Shown here: one piece after another, positions 7,321 through 14,545 of the stretch
Numbering within the stretch: position 1 is the first letter of the stretch
Layout: every line of letters starts with the position of its first letter
DNA from: a virus
Length of the DNA: 54,410 bases
Strand: one strand, 5' to 3'
IMG/VR virus record: IMGVR_UViG_3300038824_000003
Span: 1-54,410 of that record
The notes under the pieces: model-generated
Told to the model about the DNA's origin: nothing
The model's database searches: none
Seen by the model: the letters and a program-made list of their open reading frames with translations, nothing else
Translations under genes and position numbers: made by a program

Positions 7321-7570
7321 CCACCCGATAAATCGGGTGGCTTGCAATAAGCGATCCCATGTTGACCAGCCTCAGCCCTACGGGGCTACGTTACAGGCGA
7401 ATGGATAGGCACTCCGGGGTGACGCTCCAGCCCCGGACACTGCGGTGAGTGGTTAAACAGCTTGAGGGTCTAAGGCAGTGCTGCTCACAAGAAACCGCTT
7501 GATAACATTGGCGAGGAGAACTTTATCTGCATAAGCGGAAGTAATGGGGGAAACCCCATCGTGTTTCTGA
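7321..7570 (+). ncRNA. Candidate IscB omega RNA (HEARO-type)
   Basis: The region between the left hairpin and iscB is rich in stems: CCACCCGA/TCGGGTGG (7321-7340), AGCCC/GGGCT near 7375, TCCGGGG...CCCCGGA near 7415-7437, and ATGGGG/CCCCAT just before iscB. In IscB systems the RNA lies directly upstream of the gene and its 5' guide comes from the sequence flanking the left end, here the codons before 7321. The position and structure fit. The boundaries are approximate and the guide is inferred. Confidence 0.65.
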
Positions 7571-7581
7571 AAGGGGACAGA

Positions 7582-8877
7582 ATGCAACGTGTAATGGTAC
7601 TGGACAAGAACAAACAACCACTGATGCCCTGCCATCCCGCACGGGGCAAAGAGTTGTTGGACAAAGGGAAAGCGGCTGTGTTCCGTCAAAATCCCTTCAC
7701 TATCATCCTGAAGTATGTTGTTGAGACAAACAACCAGGACATTCAGATCAAGTTCGATCCCGGCAGCAAAACCACCGGGATTGCACTGGTGGCGAGTTTC
7801 AAGACCGGCAAGCGCGTGATCTGGTCGGCTGATGTGCATCATCGCGGGCAGCAGATCACGAACGGCCTGCTATCGCGGCGGCAGTTGCGCCGAGGGCGAC
7901 GATCTCGTAAGACGCGCTACCGAAAGCCGCGCTTTGACAACCGCCGTCGCGCTGAGGGCTGGCTGCCGCCGTCACTGGAAAGTCGCGTAGACAACTTGTT
8001 AACCTGGGCCGGGCGATTGTGGCGGTTTGCGCCCGTTACTTCCGCCGCAATGGAACTGGTGAAGTTTGATACGCAGGCCATGCAGAACCCCGAAATCAGC
8101 GGGGTAGAGTACCAGCAGGGCGAGTTGATGGGTTATGAAGTGCGTGAATACCTGCTGGAAAAGTGGGGTCGCAAATGCGCTTACTGCGGCGTAACTGATG
8201 TTCCGCTGCAAATCGAGCACATCGTCCCGAAGTCACGCGGCGGCAGTAATCGCGTCTCCAACCTGACAATTTCCTGCCAGGACTGCAACCAATGCAAAGG
8301 CAACCAGACCGCTGCTGAGTTCGGCCATCCGGCGATTCAGGGCAAAGCCAAACGCCCGTTGAAAGATGCAGCGGCAGTCAACGCGACCCGCTGGGCGTTG
8401 TACCGGCGTTTCGAGCAATCCGGTTTGCCGCTGGAAATCGGCAGCGGCGGGCGCACGAAATATAACCGTCGCAAACAGGGCTATCCGAAAGCGCATTGGA
8501 TTGACGCTGCTTGCGTGGGAGAAAGCGGCGAACAGGTCTACATCGCGCCGAATCATGTCCCGCTGGTCATCAGGGCCACCGGGCGACAGTCGCGGCTGAT
8601 GTGCCGCCCGGACAAATATGGTTTTCCGCGCACGAGTGCCAAGAAGGGCCGCGTGCAGTTCGGCTTTCAGACCGGGGACATGGTTCGTGCGGTAGTGACA
8701 AAAGACAAAAAGCAGGGGATCTACACCGGGCGGGTGGCGGTCAGAAGCTCCGGCAGTTTCAACATCACCACCCGCGCAGGCACGGTGCAGGGCATCAGCT
8801 ATCGCTACTGCACCCATTTACACAAATCCGATGGATATAGCTACGAGAAAGGAGAAGCGGCTTCCTCCACCCGATAA
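7582..8877 (+). CDS. iscB: IscB RNA-guided endonuclease
   Basis: 431 residues from ATG 7582, with AGGGGA upstream. Domains in order: PLMP domain with the literal PLMP at residues 13-16; RuvC-I with IKFDPGSKTTG (Asp59); an Arg-rich bridge helix (~98-124); RuvC-II with AAMELVKFD (Glu158); an HNH domain with CAYC, EHIVPKSRGG (His213) and CQDCNQCKGN; RuvC-III with HWIDAA (Asp308); then a C-terminal barrel-like TAM-recognition region. All expected catalytic residues are present, so it is probably active. The stop codon lies in the loop of the right-end hairpin. IscB is the ancestor-type relative of Cas9 and uses an omega RNA to cut matching DNA. Confidence 0.93.
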   Translation: MQRVMVLDKNKQPLMPCHPARGKELLDKGKAAVFRQNPFTIILKYVVETNNQDIQIKFDPGSKTTGIALVASFKTGKRVIWSADVHHRGQQITNGLLSRRQLRRGRRSRKTRYRKPRFDNRRRAEGWLPPSLESRVDNLLTWAGRLWRFAPVTSAAMELVKFDTQAMQNPEISGVEYQQGELMGYEVREYLLEKWGRKCAYCGVTDVPLQIEHIVPKSRGGSNRVSNLTISCQDCNQCKGNQTAAEFGHPAIQGKAKRPLKDAAAVNATRWALYRRFEQSGLPLEIGSGGRTKYNRRKQGYPKAHWIDAACVGESGEQVYIAPNHVPLVIRATGRQSRLMCRPDKYGFPRTSAKKGRVQFGFQTGDMVRAVVTKDKKQGIYTGRVAVRSSGSFNITTRAGTVQGISYRYCTHLHKSDGYSYEKGEAASSTR

Positions 8878-9020
8878 ATCGGGTGGTTTCCGCCGCGCAA
8901 TTCTGATGATAAACGTCACCGGCGAACCATTGGATGATCCGGTGTACGAGTTCCAGACCGTCGATGATATTCTGCGGCTGGTGGGGTTGGTGGCTATTTA
9001 TGCCCGGATGGAAAACGACG

Positions 9021-9170
9021 GTGAGTAAGCGCGGTATCCGCCGGGCATTGTGGGAGATGCAGCACCTGCCGGAGGATCAGCCAGCATCGCTGCGTAGCCG
9101 GTTGCTGTGGTGGATCGGGGTGCTGCTTGTGGTGTTGGTTGTCATCCTGCGCGTGCGTGGGGTGTTGTGA
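9021..9170 (+). CDS. Small single-pass membrane protein
   Basis: About 49 residues from GTG 9021, overlapping the stop of the split gene. A basic N-terminus (SKRGIRRALWEMQHL) is followed by one strong hydrophobic span (LLWWIGVLLVVLVVIL) near the C-terminus. Function unknown; small phage membrane peptides often act in lysis control or exclusion. Confidence 0.5.
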   Translation: MSKRGIRRALWEMQHLPEDQPASLRSRLLWWIGVLLVVLVVILRVRGVL

Positions 9171-9175
9171 AAAAA

Positions 9176-9250
9176 AGACCGGAGGTGTCACAACCACCAT
9201 CCGGCAGCGTGGGGGAATAACCAAACCCACGCTATCCTATATACTAACGA
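9176..9250 (+). promoter_or_regulatory. Par operon leader: two hairpins and -10-like sequence
   Basis: Two inverted repeats precede parA: CCGGA...TCCGG around 9179-9204 and GCGTGGG (9207-9213) with CCCACGC (9226-9232). They are followed by TATATACT near 9239. No clear -35 is visible. These dyads are candidates for an autoregulatory ParA/ParB site or a centromere. Confidence 0.35.
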
Positions 9251-9268
9251 GAGATGAAAGGAATAACC

Positions 9269-10069
9269 ATGAAGATTATCACTGTGACAAATCGCAAGGG
9301 CGGTGTCGGTAAAACGACAATGGCCGTGCATATCGCTGCCGGGCTGGCAAATCGGGGGCTGAACGTGGGCCTGATCGATACTGACTCGCAGGGGCACGCC
9401 GCGCTCTTCCTGGACATGGAAGAAGAGAACGGGCTGTTCCAGACCCTGATCGAAAAGCAGCCGTTGGAAGAAGTGGTGCGGATCGTGCCGCCGGGACACT
9501 ACACGCTCAACCCGGATGAGGCGACCGGCAATCTGTTCTTGCTGCCATCGAGCGAGAAGACGTACAAAATCCCGTATGAACTGGATGCTGAAGATGCGTT
9601 CGCGTTCCTGGAAATGGCTGAGGATTTCGCCGCGAAAGCCAACCTGGACGTGATCGTGATTGACACTAATCCCACGCTGAGCATGTTCGATGGGGCGGTG
9701 TACATGGCGACGGATGGCTTCATTTACGTGACGGAGTGCGAGGCACTGTCGTTCGATGGTATTGCGAAGGCTACCGAGCAAGTTGCCAATCTCAGCCGCC
9801 AGCGCAGACGCTACCTGCAACGTGAGACGCGCATCCTGGGGGTGATCCCCAACAAGCTGAAGGCCAACACCGTGCTGCACCGCAAGAACATTGCGGAACT
9901 GGCGCAGACCTATACGGACATTGTCTGGTCGCCGATCACGCACCGCATTGCATGGGCCGAGTCTGCCCAGGCTCACCGCACCGTTTATGTCTATGCGCCT
10001 GATGAACAGGAAGCAACCGATGCCAACATGCTGGCCGATAATACGTTAAAGGCAATCCAGTCATGGTAA
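9269..10069 (+). CDS. parA: ParA-family partition ATPase
   Basis: 266 residues from ATG 9269, with AAGGAA upstream. The deviant Walker A KGGVGKTT is at residues ~10-17, the switch I-type DTDSQGHA follows at ~38-45, and the Walker B-like VIVIDTNPTL is at ~129-138. There is no N-terminal HTH, so it is a short, type Ib-like ParA. Such proteins bind DNA non-specifically when ATP-bound and position plasmids or chromosomes through a ParB partner. The stop overlaps the start of the next gene (ATGGTAA), the normal parAB arrangement. In phages this is typical of plasmid-like prophages. Confidence 0.9.
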   Translation: MKIITVTNRKGGVGKTTMAVHIAAGLANRGLNVGLIDTDSQGHAALFLDMEEENGLFQTLIEKQPLEEVVRIVPPGHYTLNPDEATGNLFLLPSSEKTYKIPYELDAEDAFAFLEMAEDFAAKANLDVIVIDTNPTLSMFDGAVYMATDGFIYVTECEALSFDGIAKATEQVANLSRQRRRYLQRETRILGVIPNKLKANTVLHRKNIAELAQTYTDIVWSPITHRIAWAESAQAHRTVYVYAPDEQEATDANMLADNTLKAIQSW

Positions 10070-10830
10070 GTAAGCACGACAAGCTGGATGGTAAATCTGC
10101 TTTTGGGGCTACTGGTGGCAAGAAACGGCCATCGCTGGCGGAGATGATGGGATCGCTCACTGGTGAGTCGGACGATGAGCCGGAAGTCATCCGCGAAACG
10201 GTCACGGAATATGTTGAGGTTGTCCCGGATGATGCCCTGGTTCCGCGTGCGGATGGCGCTATCCTGGCAAAAGGATTCGTGCTCCAGCGTGGCATCGGGT
10301 TGCAAATGGATGAGAGTGCCACGCCTGATGATTGGTTCCGACTTGGTGAGCAGTTGTTCTCCATTGAAGGCAATCTGCAATTGTTCATTGGGGACTGGCT
10401 GAATATCGGCGAATGGCATTACAACCAGACCTATCGCGATATGGCTGAAAAGTTTGATCGGGAAATCAAGACGCTGCGAAATTGGAAATATGTGTGCGCC
10501 AGCGTGGACTTGTCCTTACGTAAGGACAACCTCGATTTTGGGCATTACAATCTGGTGGCCGGAATGGATGCCCACAATCAGCAGCGGTGGCTGGATGCAG
10601 CCAGCGAGGGGGATGGCAGTCGCCGGTGGTCGGTGCGCGAACTGCGTGCGCGTATCAAAGCGGATCAGCAGCCCCCTACCCTACCGGCAGATCATGATCC
10701 CGTTGTGCAATTTCAGACAGAAATCGAGAAGTTGCAGCAGAAAATCAAGAAGTGGGAGCAACTCGAAGCCGGTCAGCGTCAACAATTTGCAGAACTACTG
10801 CGTAATTGGGCTAACGAACTCGACCAGTAG
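10063..10830 (+). CDS. ParB-like partition partner
   Basis: 255 residues, overlapping parA by seven bases. An acidic N-terminal region (~35-65) precedes a helical DNA-binding-like domain (~85-190) with the pattern WLNIGEWHYNQTYRDMAEKF, TLRNWKYVCASVDLS and HYNLVAGMDAHNQQRWLDAA, then VRELRARIKA and a C-terminal coiled coil (~210-255). The order resembles DNA-binding ParB/KorB-type centre proteins, but the classic ParB nuclease-like N-terminal motif is absent. Position strongly suggests it is the centromere-binding adaptor of the ParA above. Confidence 0.65.
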   Translation: MVSKHDKLDGKSAFGATGGKKRPSLAEMMGSLTGESDDEPEVIRETVTEYVEVVPDDALVPRADGAILAKGFVLQRGIGLQMDESATPDDWFRLGEQLFSIEGNLQLFIGDWLNIGEWHYNQTYRDMAEKFDREIKTLRNWKYVCASVDLSLRKDNLDFGHYNLVAGMDAHNQQRWLDAASEGDGSRRWSVRELRARIKADQQPPTLPADHDPVVQFQTEIEKLQQKIKKWEQLEAGQRQQFAELLRNWANELDQ

Positions 10831-10855
10831 GGTAGGGCGCGAAGAGCGTGAAGTG

Positions 10856-10906
10856 ATGGCGCAGAAATTGGAAAGCCTGGCAAAGCAGTTGCGCTCTTTG
10901 GGATAA
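10856..10906 (+). CDS. Possible 16-residue peptide
   Basis: ATG 10856 to TAA 10906 encodes MAQKLESLAKQLRSLG, an amphipathic helix, between the ParB-like gene and the HerA-like gene. There is no strong ribosome site, so it may be chance. Confidence 0.15.
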   Translation: MAQKLESLAKQLRSLG

Positions 10907-10924
10907 ATTTGGGAAATAGGAAAG

Positions 10925-12442
10925 ATGAACATTGACACTACCGGCAAACTGCATATGGGTATCACCGACCTGCTGGGCGAGTCGGTGGCGGTGCTGGGCA
11001 TCAAGGGCAGCGGCAAGTCGAACACGACCGCTGCGCTCTGTGAAGAGATGCTCAGTGCCGGGCTGCCGATGGTGATCGTGGACATCGCAGGGGAATACTG
11101 GGGCCTGAAGGAACGCTATCAAATCCTGGTCGCGGGTAAGTCCTCAAATGTTGACCTGGAGGTTGACGTGGATGGCGCGGCGGCGCTGGCAGCGTATTCG
11201 CTGCAAAACAAAGTACCGACGATCCTCGACCTTTCCGGCTGGCGGCGTTCAGAGCGGATGCCGGTTGTGAGCGCGTATCTCGAAACACTGTGGGATTTGG
11301 CCGGTGACCTGCGGCGTCCCTATCACATCATCCTGGAAGAAGCTCATAACTTCATCCCACAGAGCGGCAATACCGATGTCAGTGAAATCCTGGTGATGAT
11401 CGCGACTGAGGGCCGTAAGCGTGGCCTGGGCATCGTAATGGTGGGCCAGCGATCTGCCCGGATTGACAAAGATGTGCTCAGTCAGGCTGGTATCCTGATG
11501 CTGCACCGCGTGCGCCATCCGGCGGATGTGGGCGTCTACCAGGACATCCTACCCGCAGAGCGCAAATGGGTTAAAGCGGAGACGGCCAAACTGTCAACCG
11601 GCGAGGCGCTGGTGCTTTTTGGCGATGACGTTATCCGGGCAGCAATCCGCAAGCGGCATACGTATCACGCGGGGTATACGCCGGGGCTGGATGAGACCGA
11701 AGCGCCGGCGTTGCGGCGGGTCGATGACGCGATGCTATCGGAACTACGCGACGCCCTGAAAAGCCGGGCGCAATCCGGTGAAACGGGGATTACGGCGGCG
11801 GAAAAGCGGATCGAGGCACTGGAAGGCATCATCGAAGAAAAGGATGCCGAAATCGCAGGATTGCAAAAAGACCTCGATAGCGCACTGGCCCAGGTGCGGA
11901 TGTTGTCGCGGTTGAAAGTGATCGACGAGCGCCCGCGATCAGAGGCGGTGCAGATGGCGCTGCCGAGCATGGCAGTCCAGCAGGCCGATGTTGCCCAGGT
12001 CAGGTTGAATGGGATGGTGGCAGCGCCGGTGGCAGAAGCCGTCGCGGAAGTAGAGTTGGAAACTGACACACAGCCTACAACGGCAGAACCCTATCGCAGC
12101 GAGTTGGCGGTCACACGGGCGTACAATGCCCAGGAACGGCAGTTCAACCGCTTCCTGCTGAAGTTGCAGACACTGCCCGCGCATCATTTGAAGATGCTGC
12201 AATATCTGACACACAGCGGGGCGTGGATGACGGAGCCGGAATTAATCGCGAAACTGGGTTACAGCGCATCGACGGTGGAGCGCAACCGTCCCGGTTGGCT
12301 GCGGCAGGAAGGCGTGCTTGTCATGCGCGGCAAGCGTGGGCATACAAAGGAATGGCGCTCGCGGCTGGCAGCGTACCTGGTGCAGATCGCGCCGGATCAT
12401 GAAGTGCGTGGGTTGATCGATCAGGTTATGAAGTTGAGGTAA
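10925..12442 (+). CDS. HerA/FtsK-like ATPase
   Basis: 505 residues. Walker A GIKGSGKSN (~25-33), Walker B PYHIILEEAHNF (~136-147) and EGRKRGLGIVMVGQR with downstream Arg match the HerA/DUF87 branch of FtsK-type hexameric DNA pumps. Residues ~285-330 form a coiled coil. The C-terminal ~100 residues look like a helix-turn-helix module (LQYLTHSGAWMTEPELIAKLG...). A spacer of about 95 bases separates it from the ParB-like gene, so it may share the operon. A separate terminase exists, so packaging is not its obvious job; DNA translocation in partition, entry or repair are candidates. HerA often works with the nuclease NurA, which is not seen here. Confidence 0.75.
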   Translation: MNIDTTGKLHMGITDLLGESVAVLGIKGSGKSNTTAALCEEMLSAGLPMVIVDIAGEYWGLKERYQILVAGKSSNVDLEVDVDGAAALAAYSLQNKVPTILDLSGWRRSERMPVVSAYLETLWDLAGDLRRPYHIILEEAHNFIPQSGNTDVSEILVMIATEGRKRGLGIVMVGQRSARIDKDVLSQAGILMLHRVRHPADVGVYQDILPAERKWVKAETAKLSTGEALVLFGDDVIRAAIRKRHTYHAGYTPGLDETEAPALRRVDDAMLSELRDALKSRAQSGETGITAAEKRIEALEGIIEEKDAEIAGLQKDLDSALAQVRMLSRLKVIDERPRSEAVQMALPSMAVQQADVAQVRLNGMVAAPVAEAVAEVELETDTQPTTAEPYRSELAVTRAYNAQERQFNRFLLKLQTLPAHHLKMLQYLTHSGAWMTEPELIAKLGYSASTVERNRPGWLRQEGVLVMRGKRGHTKEWRSRLAAYLVQIAPDHEVRGLIDQVMKLR

Positions 12443-12445
12443 GGG

Positions 12446-12904
12446 TTATTTTCTTTGTAGCACCATGCGCCCGGCAGCAGCATCCCACACGCTGAGCCAG
12501 GGCGCTTTCCCCCTTTTCATCGCATAGGCATAGATTGCCGCAGTTCTGAGGCTTTTGCCATTCCAGACGCACATAACGTGATCGGCCTGTTCGACCATGA
12601 AGTGGTCGCGTTTGGTGTAGCTACGCACGTCCAATTGCAGGTGCGATAGTGACCGGCCTACGACTCCGTGCCGGGGCCAATCTGACAGGCCAACGGTCAG
12701 GAGCGGGATATTGCGCCCCCACGCTTCGCGGGCTGCCCAGTGATCGACGCCGGGGGCATCGCCCGCGATTAACGACCACCCCCATTCACCGGCACGCTCT
12801 ACCAGCGCTTCGACATGCCAGCTTACGATTGTGGGCAGTGGGGTGCTGCCGGTGTAGGTATCATCATGCCAATGGCGACTGCCGGAGATCAGCAGGGTGG
12901 GCAT
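12446..12904 (-). CDS. SLOG/DUF2493-like nucleotide-binding protein
   Basis: 152 residues from ATG 12904, with GGGAG upstream. The pattern LISGSRHW, then GDAPGVDHWAAREAW, then KRDHFMVEQADHVMCVWNGKS is the SLOG/YspA (DUF2493) Rossmann-like fold, which binds nucleotides or nucleotide-derived ligands. Its stop is three bases from the stop of the convergent HerA-like gene. It appears single, with TGCAATT-type dyads just upstream. Phages commonly carry such proteins; their role is not settled. Confidence 0.75.
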   Translation of the reverse strand: MPTLLISGSRHWHDDTYTGSTPLPTIVSWHVEALVERAGEWGWSLIAGDAPGVDHWAAREAWGRNIPLLTVGLSDWPRHGVVGRSLSHLQLDVRSYTKRDHFMVEQADHVMCVWNGKSLRTAAIYAYAMKRGKAPWLSVWDAAAGRMVLQRK

Positions 12905-12922
12905 TGCAATAGCTCCCTCAAC

Positions 12923-12959
12923 TGCAATTCGGAATGCAAGTGCATGTTATCACATGCAC
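12923..12959. promoter_or_regulatory. Operator-like dyads upstream of the SLOG gene
   Basis: TGCAATTCGGAATGCA (12923-12938) is an imperfect palindrome, and GTGCATGT (12940-12947) with ACATGCAC (12952-12959) is a perfect 8-bp dyad with a TATC spacer. The first shares the TGCAATT half-site with the regions at 5003 and 17316. They lie 20-55 bases upstream of the leftward SLOG gene. Confidence 0.45.
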
Positions 12960-12991
12960 AATAGAACTCTATCAGAATTGCTACCGAGGGA

Positions 12992-13020
12992 TTGATACAG
13001 GCGCACAGATTTGCTATAGT
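12992..13020 (+). promoter_or_regulatory. Strong sigma70-type promoter
   Basis: TTGATA (12992-12997), 17 bases, TATAGT (13015-13020). The nearest rightward gene starts 360 bases later, and the stretch between is full of stems and two tRNA-like elements, so the transcript would begin with structured RNA. Confidence 0.6.
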
Positions 13021-13093
13021 GAGGTTGTGTGAAGTGGAAACACTGGACTATCCAAATTGCGTATGTGGGCATCCCTGCGCTGCCCACGATATG

Positions 13094-13179
13094 GCCTCTG
13101 TACCCGGAATTGATTAGTTCGGTGGCGTTTATCCTAAATGGTCGGGGCCGGGACCGGGGTTCGACTCCCTACAGAGGCT
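13094..13179 (+). ncRNA. tRNA-like element 1
   Basis: GCCTCTG (13094-13100) pairs perfectly with CAGAGGC (13172-13178). The pairing extends to nine pairs with TA/TA, leaving a GGG-TTCGACT-CCC T arm. The canonical T loop TTCGACT is present. A D-like stem (CCG...CGG) and a GGTC...GACC variable-arm stem can be drawn, giving an 86-base class II-like size. The anticodon arm is poor: the best stem gives loop TATCCTA, which lacks U33. The 9+3 acceptor/T geometry recalls unusual 'allo-tRNAs', but it may be a degenerate tRNA or a tRNA mimic. I assign no amino acid. Confidence 0.4.
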
Positions 13180-13253
13180 ACTGGACATGATTGTAGGCCC
13201 ATACCTCCATGTCTCCGATTTATGGTACGCCCGCACGAGCGTATCGTGCAATT

Positions 13254-13295
13254 CAGACCGATGGGCTTACGCGGGTTCAACTCCCGCCGGTCTGA
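13254..13295 (+). ncRNA. tRNA-like element 2 (acceptor plus T arm only)
   Basis: CAGACCG (13254-13260) pairs with CGGTCTG (13288-13294), and between them is a perfect T arm, GCGGG-TTCAACT-CCCGC. Only ten bases separate the 5' acceptor strand from the T stem, so D and anticodon arms are missing. A GCACG/CGTGC hairpin lies just upstream. It is either a deleted tRNA or a deliberate acceptor/T minihelix. It lies 75 bases after element 1 on the same likely transcript. Confidence 0.35.
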
Positions 13296-13379
13296 CATAC
13301 AACGTTGATTTTAGATTGCAGTGCCAGGACGCCTGCCGGGTTGATCGCCGGTGGGCGTTTTGGTAGGTAGGAGGATGCG

Positions 13380-13796
13380 ATGAACCGGCAGCAGCGGCGC
13401 AAACAGCGCAAGATCGAGCAGCAGATCGTGAAAGAAACAGCGGCACGCCAGCCGGATAAGCTGTCGCCGGTTGATCCGGCTGAATGGCCGGTGCAGCATG
13501 ACCGGATGATCGCGGTCTGGGCAAGTAAACAGTACCTGGTGCAGGTGTATGCCGAAGACGATGGGGTGACGCGCATCAGCATCTGCCGGGCAAAGCGGAC
13601 AGCCAACGGACAGTGGGCGGATAGGCTGACCTGGGACACGTTGCAGCAGATCAAAGCGGATGTGGGGTTTGCGGATCGCTGTGCGGTCGAGGTGTATCCG
13701 GCTGAACAGGATGTCGTCAATGTCGCCAACTTCCGGCATCTGTGGGTGCTGCCGGTGGGTATGACAGTGGGGTGGTTGTATGATGGGAAAAGATGA
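13380..13796 (+). CDS. DUF7694-like protein
   Basis: 138 residues from ATG 13380, with AGGAGG upstream. A basic N-terminus (NRQQRRKQRKIEQQ) precedes a domain with SKQYLVQVYAED, RISICRAKR, LTWDTLQQIKADVG and VEVYPAEQDVVNVANFRHLW. This order matches a small family common in phages (DUF7694), of unknown function. The next gene starts inside its last codons, so these small genes are probably co-translated. Confidence 0.6.
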   Translation: MNRQQRRKQRKIEQQIVKETAARQPDKLSPVDPAEWPVQHDRMIAVWASKQYLVQVYAEDDGVTRISICRAKRTANGQWADRLTWDTLQQIKADVGFADRCAVEVYPAEQDVVNVANFRHLWVLPVGMTVGWLYDGKR

Positions 13797-14040
13797 AATC
13801 CTGAAGCGATGTGAAGCGGTAATTTATCGCACTGAAGCTGAGCTTGAGCGTCGTATTAAACATATGGAAACGATGTCGGCTGCTGAGCATCACCCGGATT
13901 TGCACAATGCGGTGCTTAACAGTTTCCGTGCTGAACTTGCTGCGATGGAGAAGTTACGCCAGGCTGTGATGGACTGGCGTTCGGAAATCAAGAGTAATGA
14001 TGCGCAGGGCGGTGACGGACTGGCGTGGAACGATATTTGA
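13780..14040 (+). CDS. Small helical hypothetical protein
   Basis: 86 residues, mostly helical and charged (AVIYRTEAELERRIKHMETM), overlapping the previous gene by 17 bases. The stop TGA is next to the start of the following frame. No family recognised. Confidence 0.55.
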   Translation: MMGKDEILKRCEAVIYRTEAELERRIKHMETMSAAEHHPDLHNAVLNSFRAELAAMEKLRQAVMDWRSEIKSNDAQGGDGLAWNDI

Positions 14041-14041
14041 G

Positions 14042-14270
14042 ATGGGTGGGATGGCGAGCGATAGCGATTTCAGCCCGCAGCAGTTTTCAGATGCCGACTT
14101 GCTACACGAGTTGATTGATGAGTGGGACGAAATCGATTTTATGAATCGTGAAGTGGCCCTATGGGGGGGGGCGCAAAAAGCAAGCAGATATTAAAAGGTC
14201 GCTCGATGCCCATCGTAATCGCTTCGATGCAATCTGGGCAGAGGCGCTGCGCCGGATGAAAGGTAAATAA
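14042..14270 (+). pseudogene. Small acidic gene broken at a run of nine G
   Basis: The frame from ATG 14042 encodes an acidic protein (FSDADLLHELIDEWDEIDFM...) and stops at 14194, after the homopolymer G9 at 14163-14171. With eight G the frame continues as GGRKKQADIKRSLDAHRNRF...RRMKGK to TAA 14268-14270, which overlaps the ATG of the next gene exactly as expected in this operon. The intact product would be ~75 residues. The extra G is either a sequencing error, a population variant or a phase-variable switch. Confidence 0.5.
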
Positions 14271-14545
14271 TGAACGAAAAGCATAAACACCCAAAACGAC
14301 GCTATCACATGACCCTAGAATTAGGTGCTGACGATATGGAAGAGCTAATTCGGGCGATCGATGATTTCAGTTTGCAACTATCACTGTATCGCAAAGAGCT
14401 TGCTGAGGATTATGTCAGCGTATCCGGAGGCCCACATAGTGGGTATTCGGTGCGAATTGATTTCGATTCAGAAATGACGCACGAGCGATACCATGAGGCG
14501 ATTCGACAATGGATTGCAGAGCGGGATAATTTCTCAGAACATTGA
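14270..14545 (+). CDS. Small hypothetical protein
   Basis: 91 residues starting at ATG 14270, overlapping the stop of the repaired upstream frame. A beta strand and two helices are predicted by eye (YHMTLELGADDMEELIRAID, RYHEAIRQWIAERDN). It ends 12 bases inside the 3' end of the convergent gene. Function unknown. Confidence 0.55.
   Translation: MNEKHKHPKRRYHMTLELGADDMEELIRAIDDFSLQLSLYRKELAEDYVSVSGGPHSGYSVRIDFDSEMTHERYHEAIRQWIAERDNFSEH

Larger units (their letters stand above)
7321..8886 (+). mobile_element. IS200/IS605-like IscB element without transposase
   Basis: Bounded by the identical 20-bp palindrome CCACCCGATAAATCGGGTGG at 7321-7340 and 8867-8886. Subterminal hairpins of this kind are the mark of IS200/IS605-family ends, recognised by a TnpA transposase. 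Between them lie a structured ~240-base region and one iscB gene; there is no tnpA, so movement needs a transposase in trans. The exact ends may extend a few bases outside the hairpins. The element splits a small gene of the rightward operon. Confidence 0.8.
7250..9028 (+). pseudogene. Small gene split by the IscB element
   Basis: The left part starts at GTG 7250, overlapping the previous stop, and reads MSALETMHDLKAIIEAQGQ... into the left hairpin at 7321. The right part, after the hairpin ending at 8886, reads RRAILMINVTGEPLDDPV...MENDGE and stops at 9026-9028, overlapping the next gene. Both parts are in the same codon phase relative to the operon. Removing the island would plausibly restore one protein of about 70 residues. 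Alternatively the right part is translated alone from ATG 8906. The intact homologue is not known to me. Confidence 0.45.

Noticed and set aside
10925-12442. HerA-like ATPase as the packaging terminase
   Set aside because: A canonical terminase large subunit with a complete nuclease domain is present at 18612-20048.
13094-13179. tmRNA or normal amino-acid tRNA
   Set aside because: Too short for tmRNA, no tag-peptide frame. The anticodon loop has no U33 in any fold I tried and the D loop lacks the usual GG, so I kept it only as tRNA-like.
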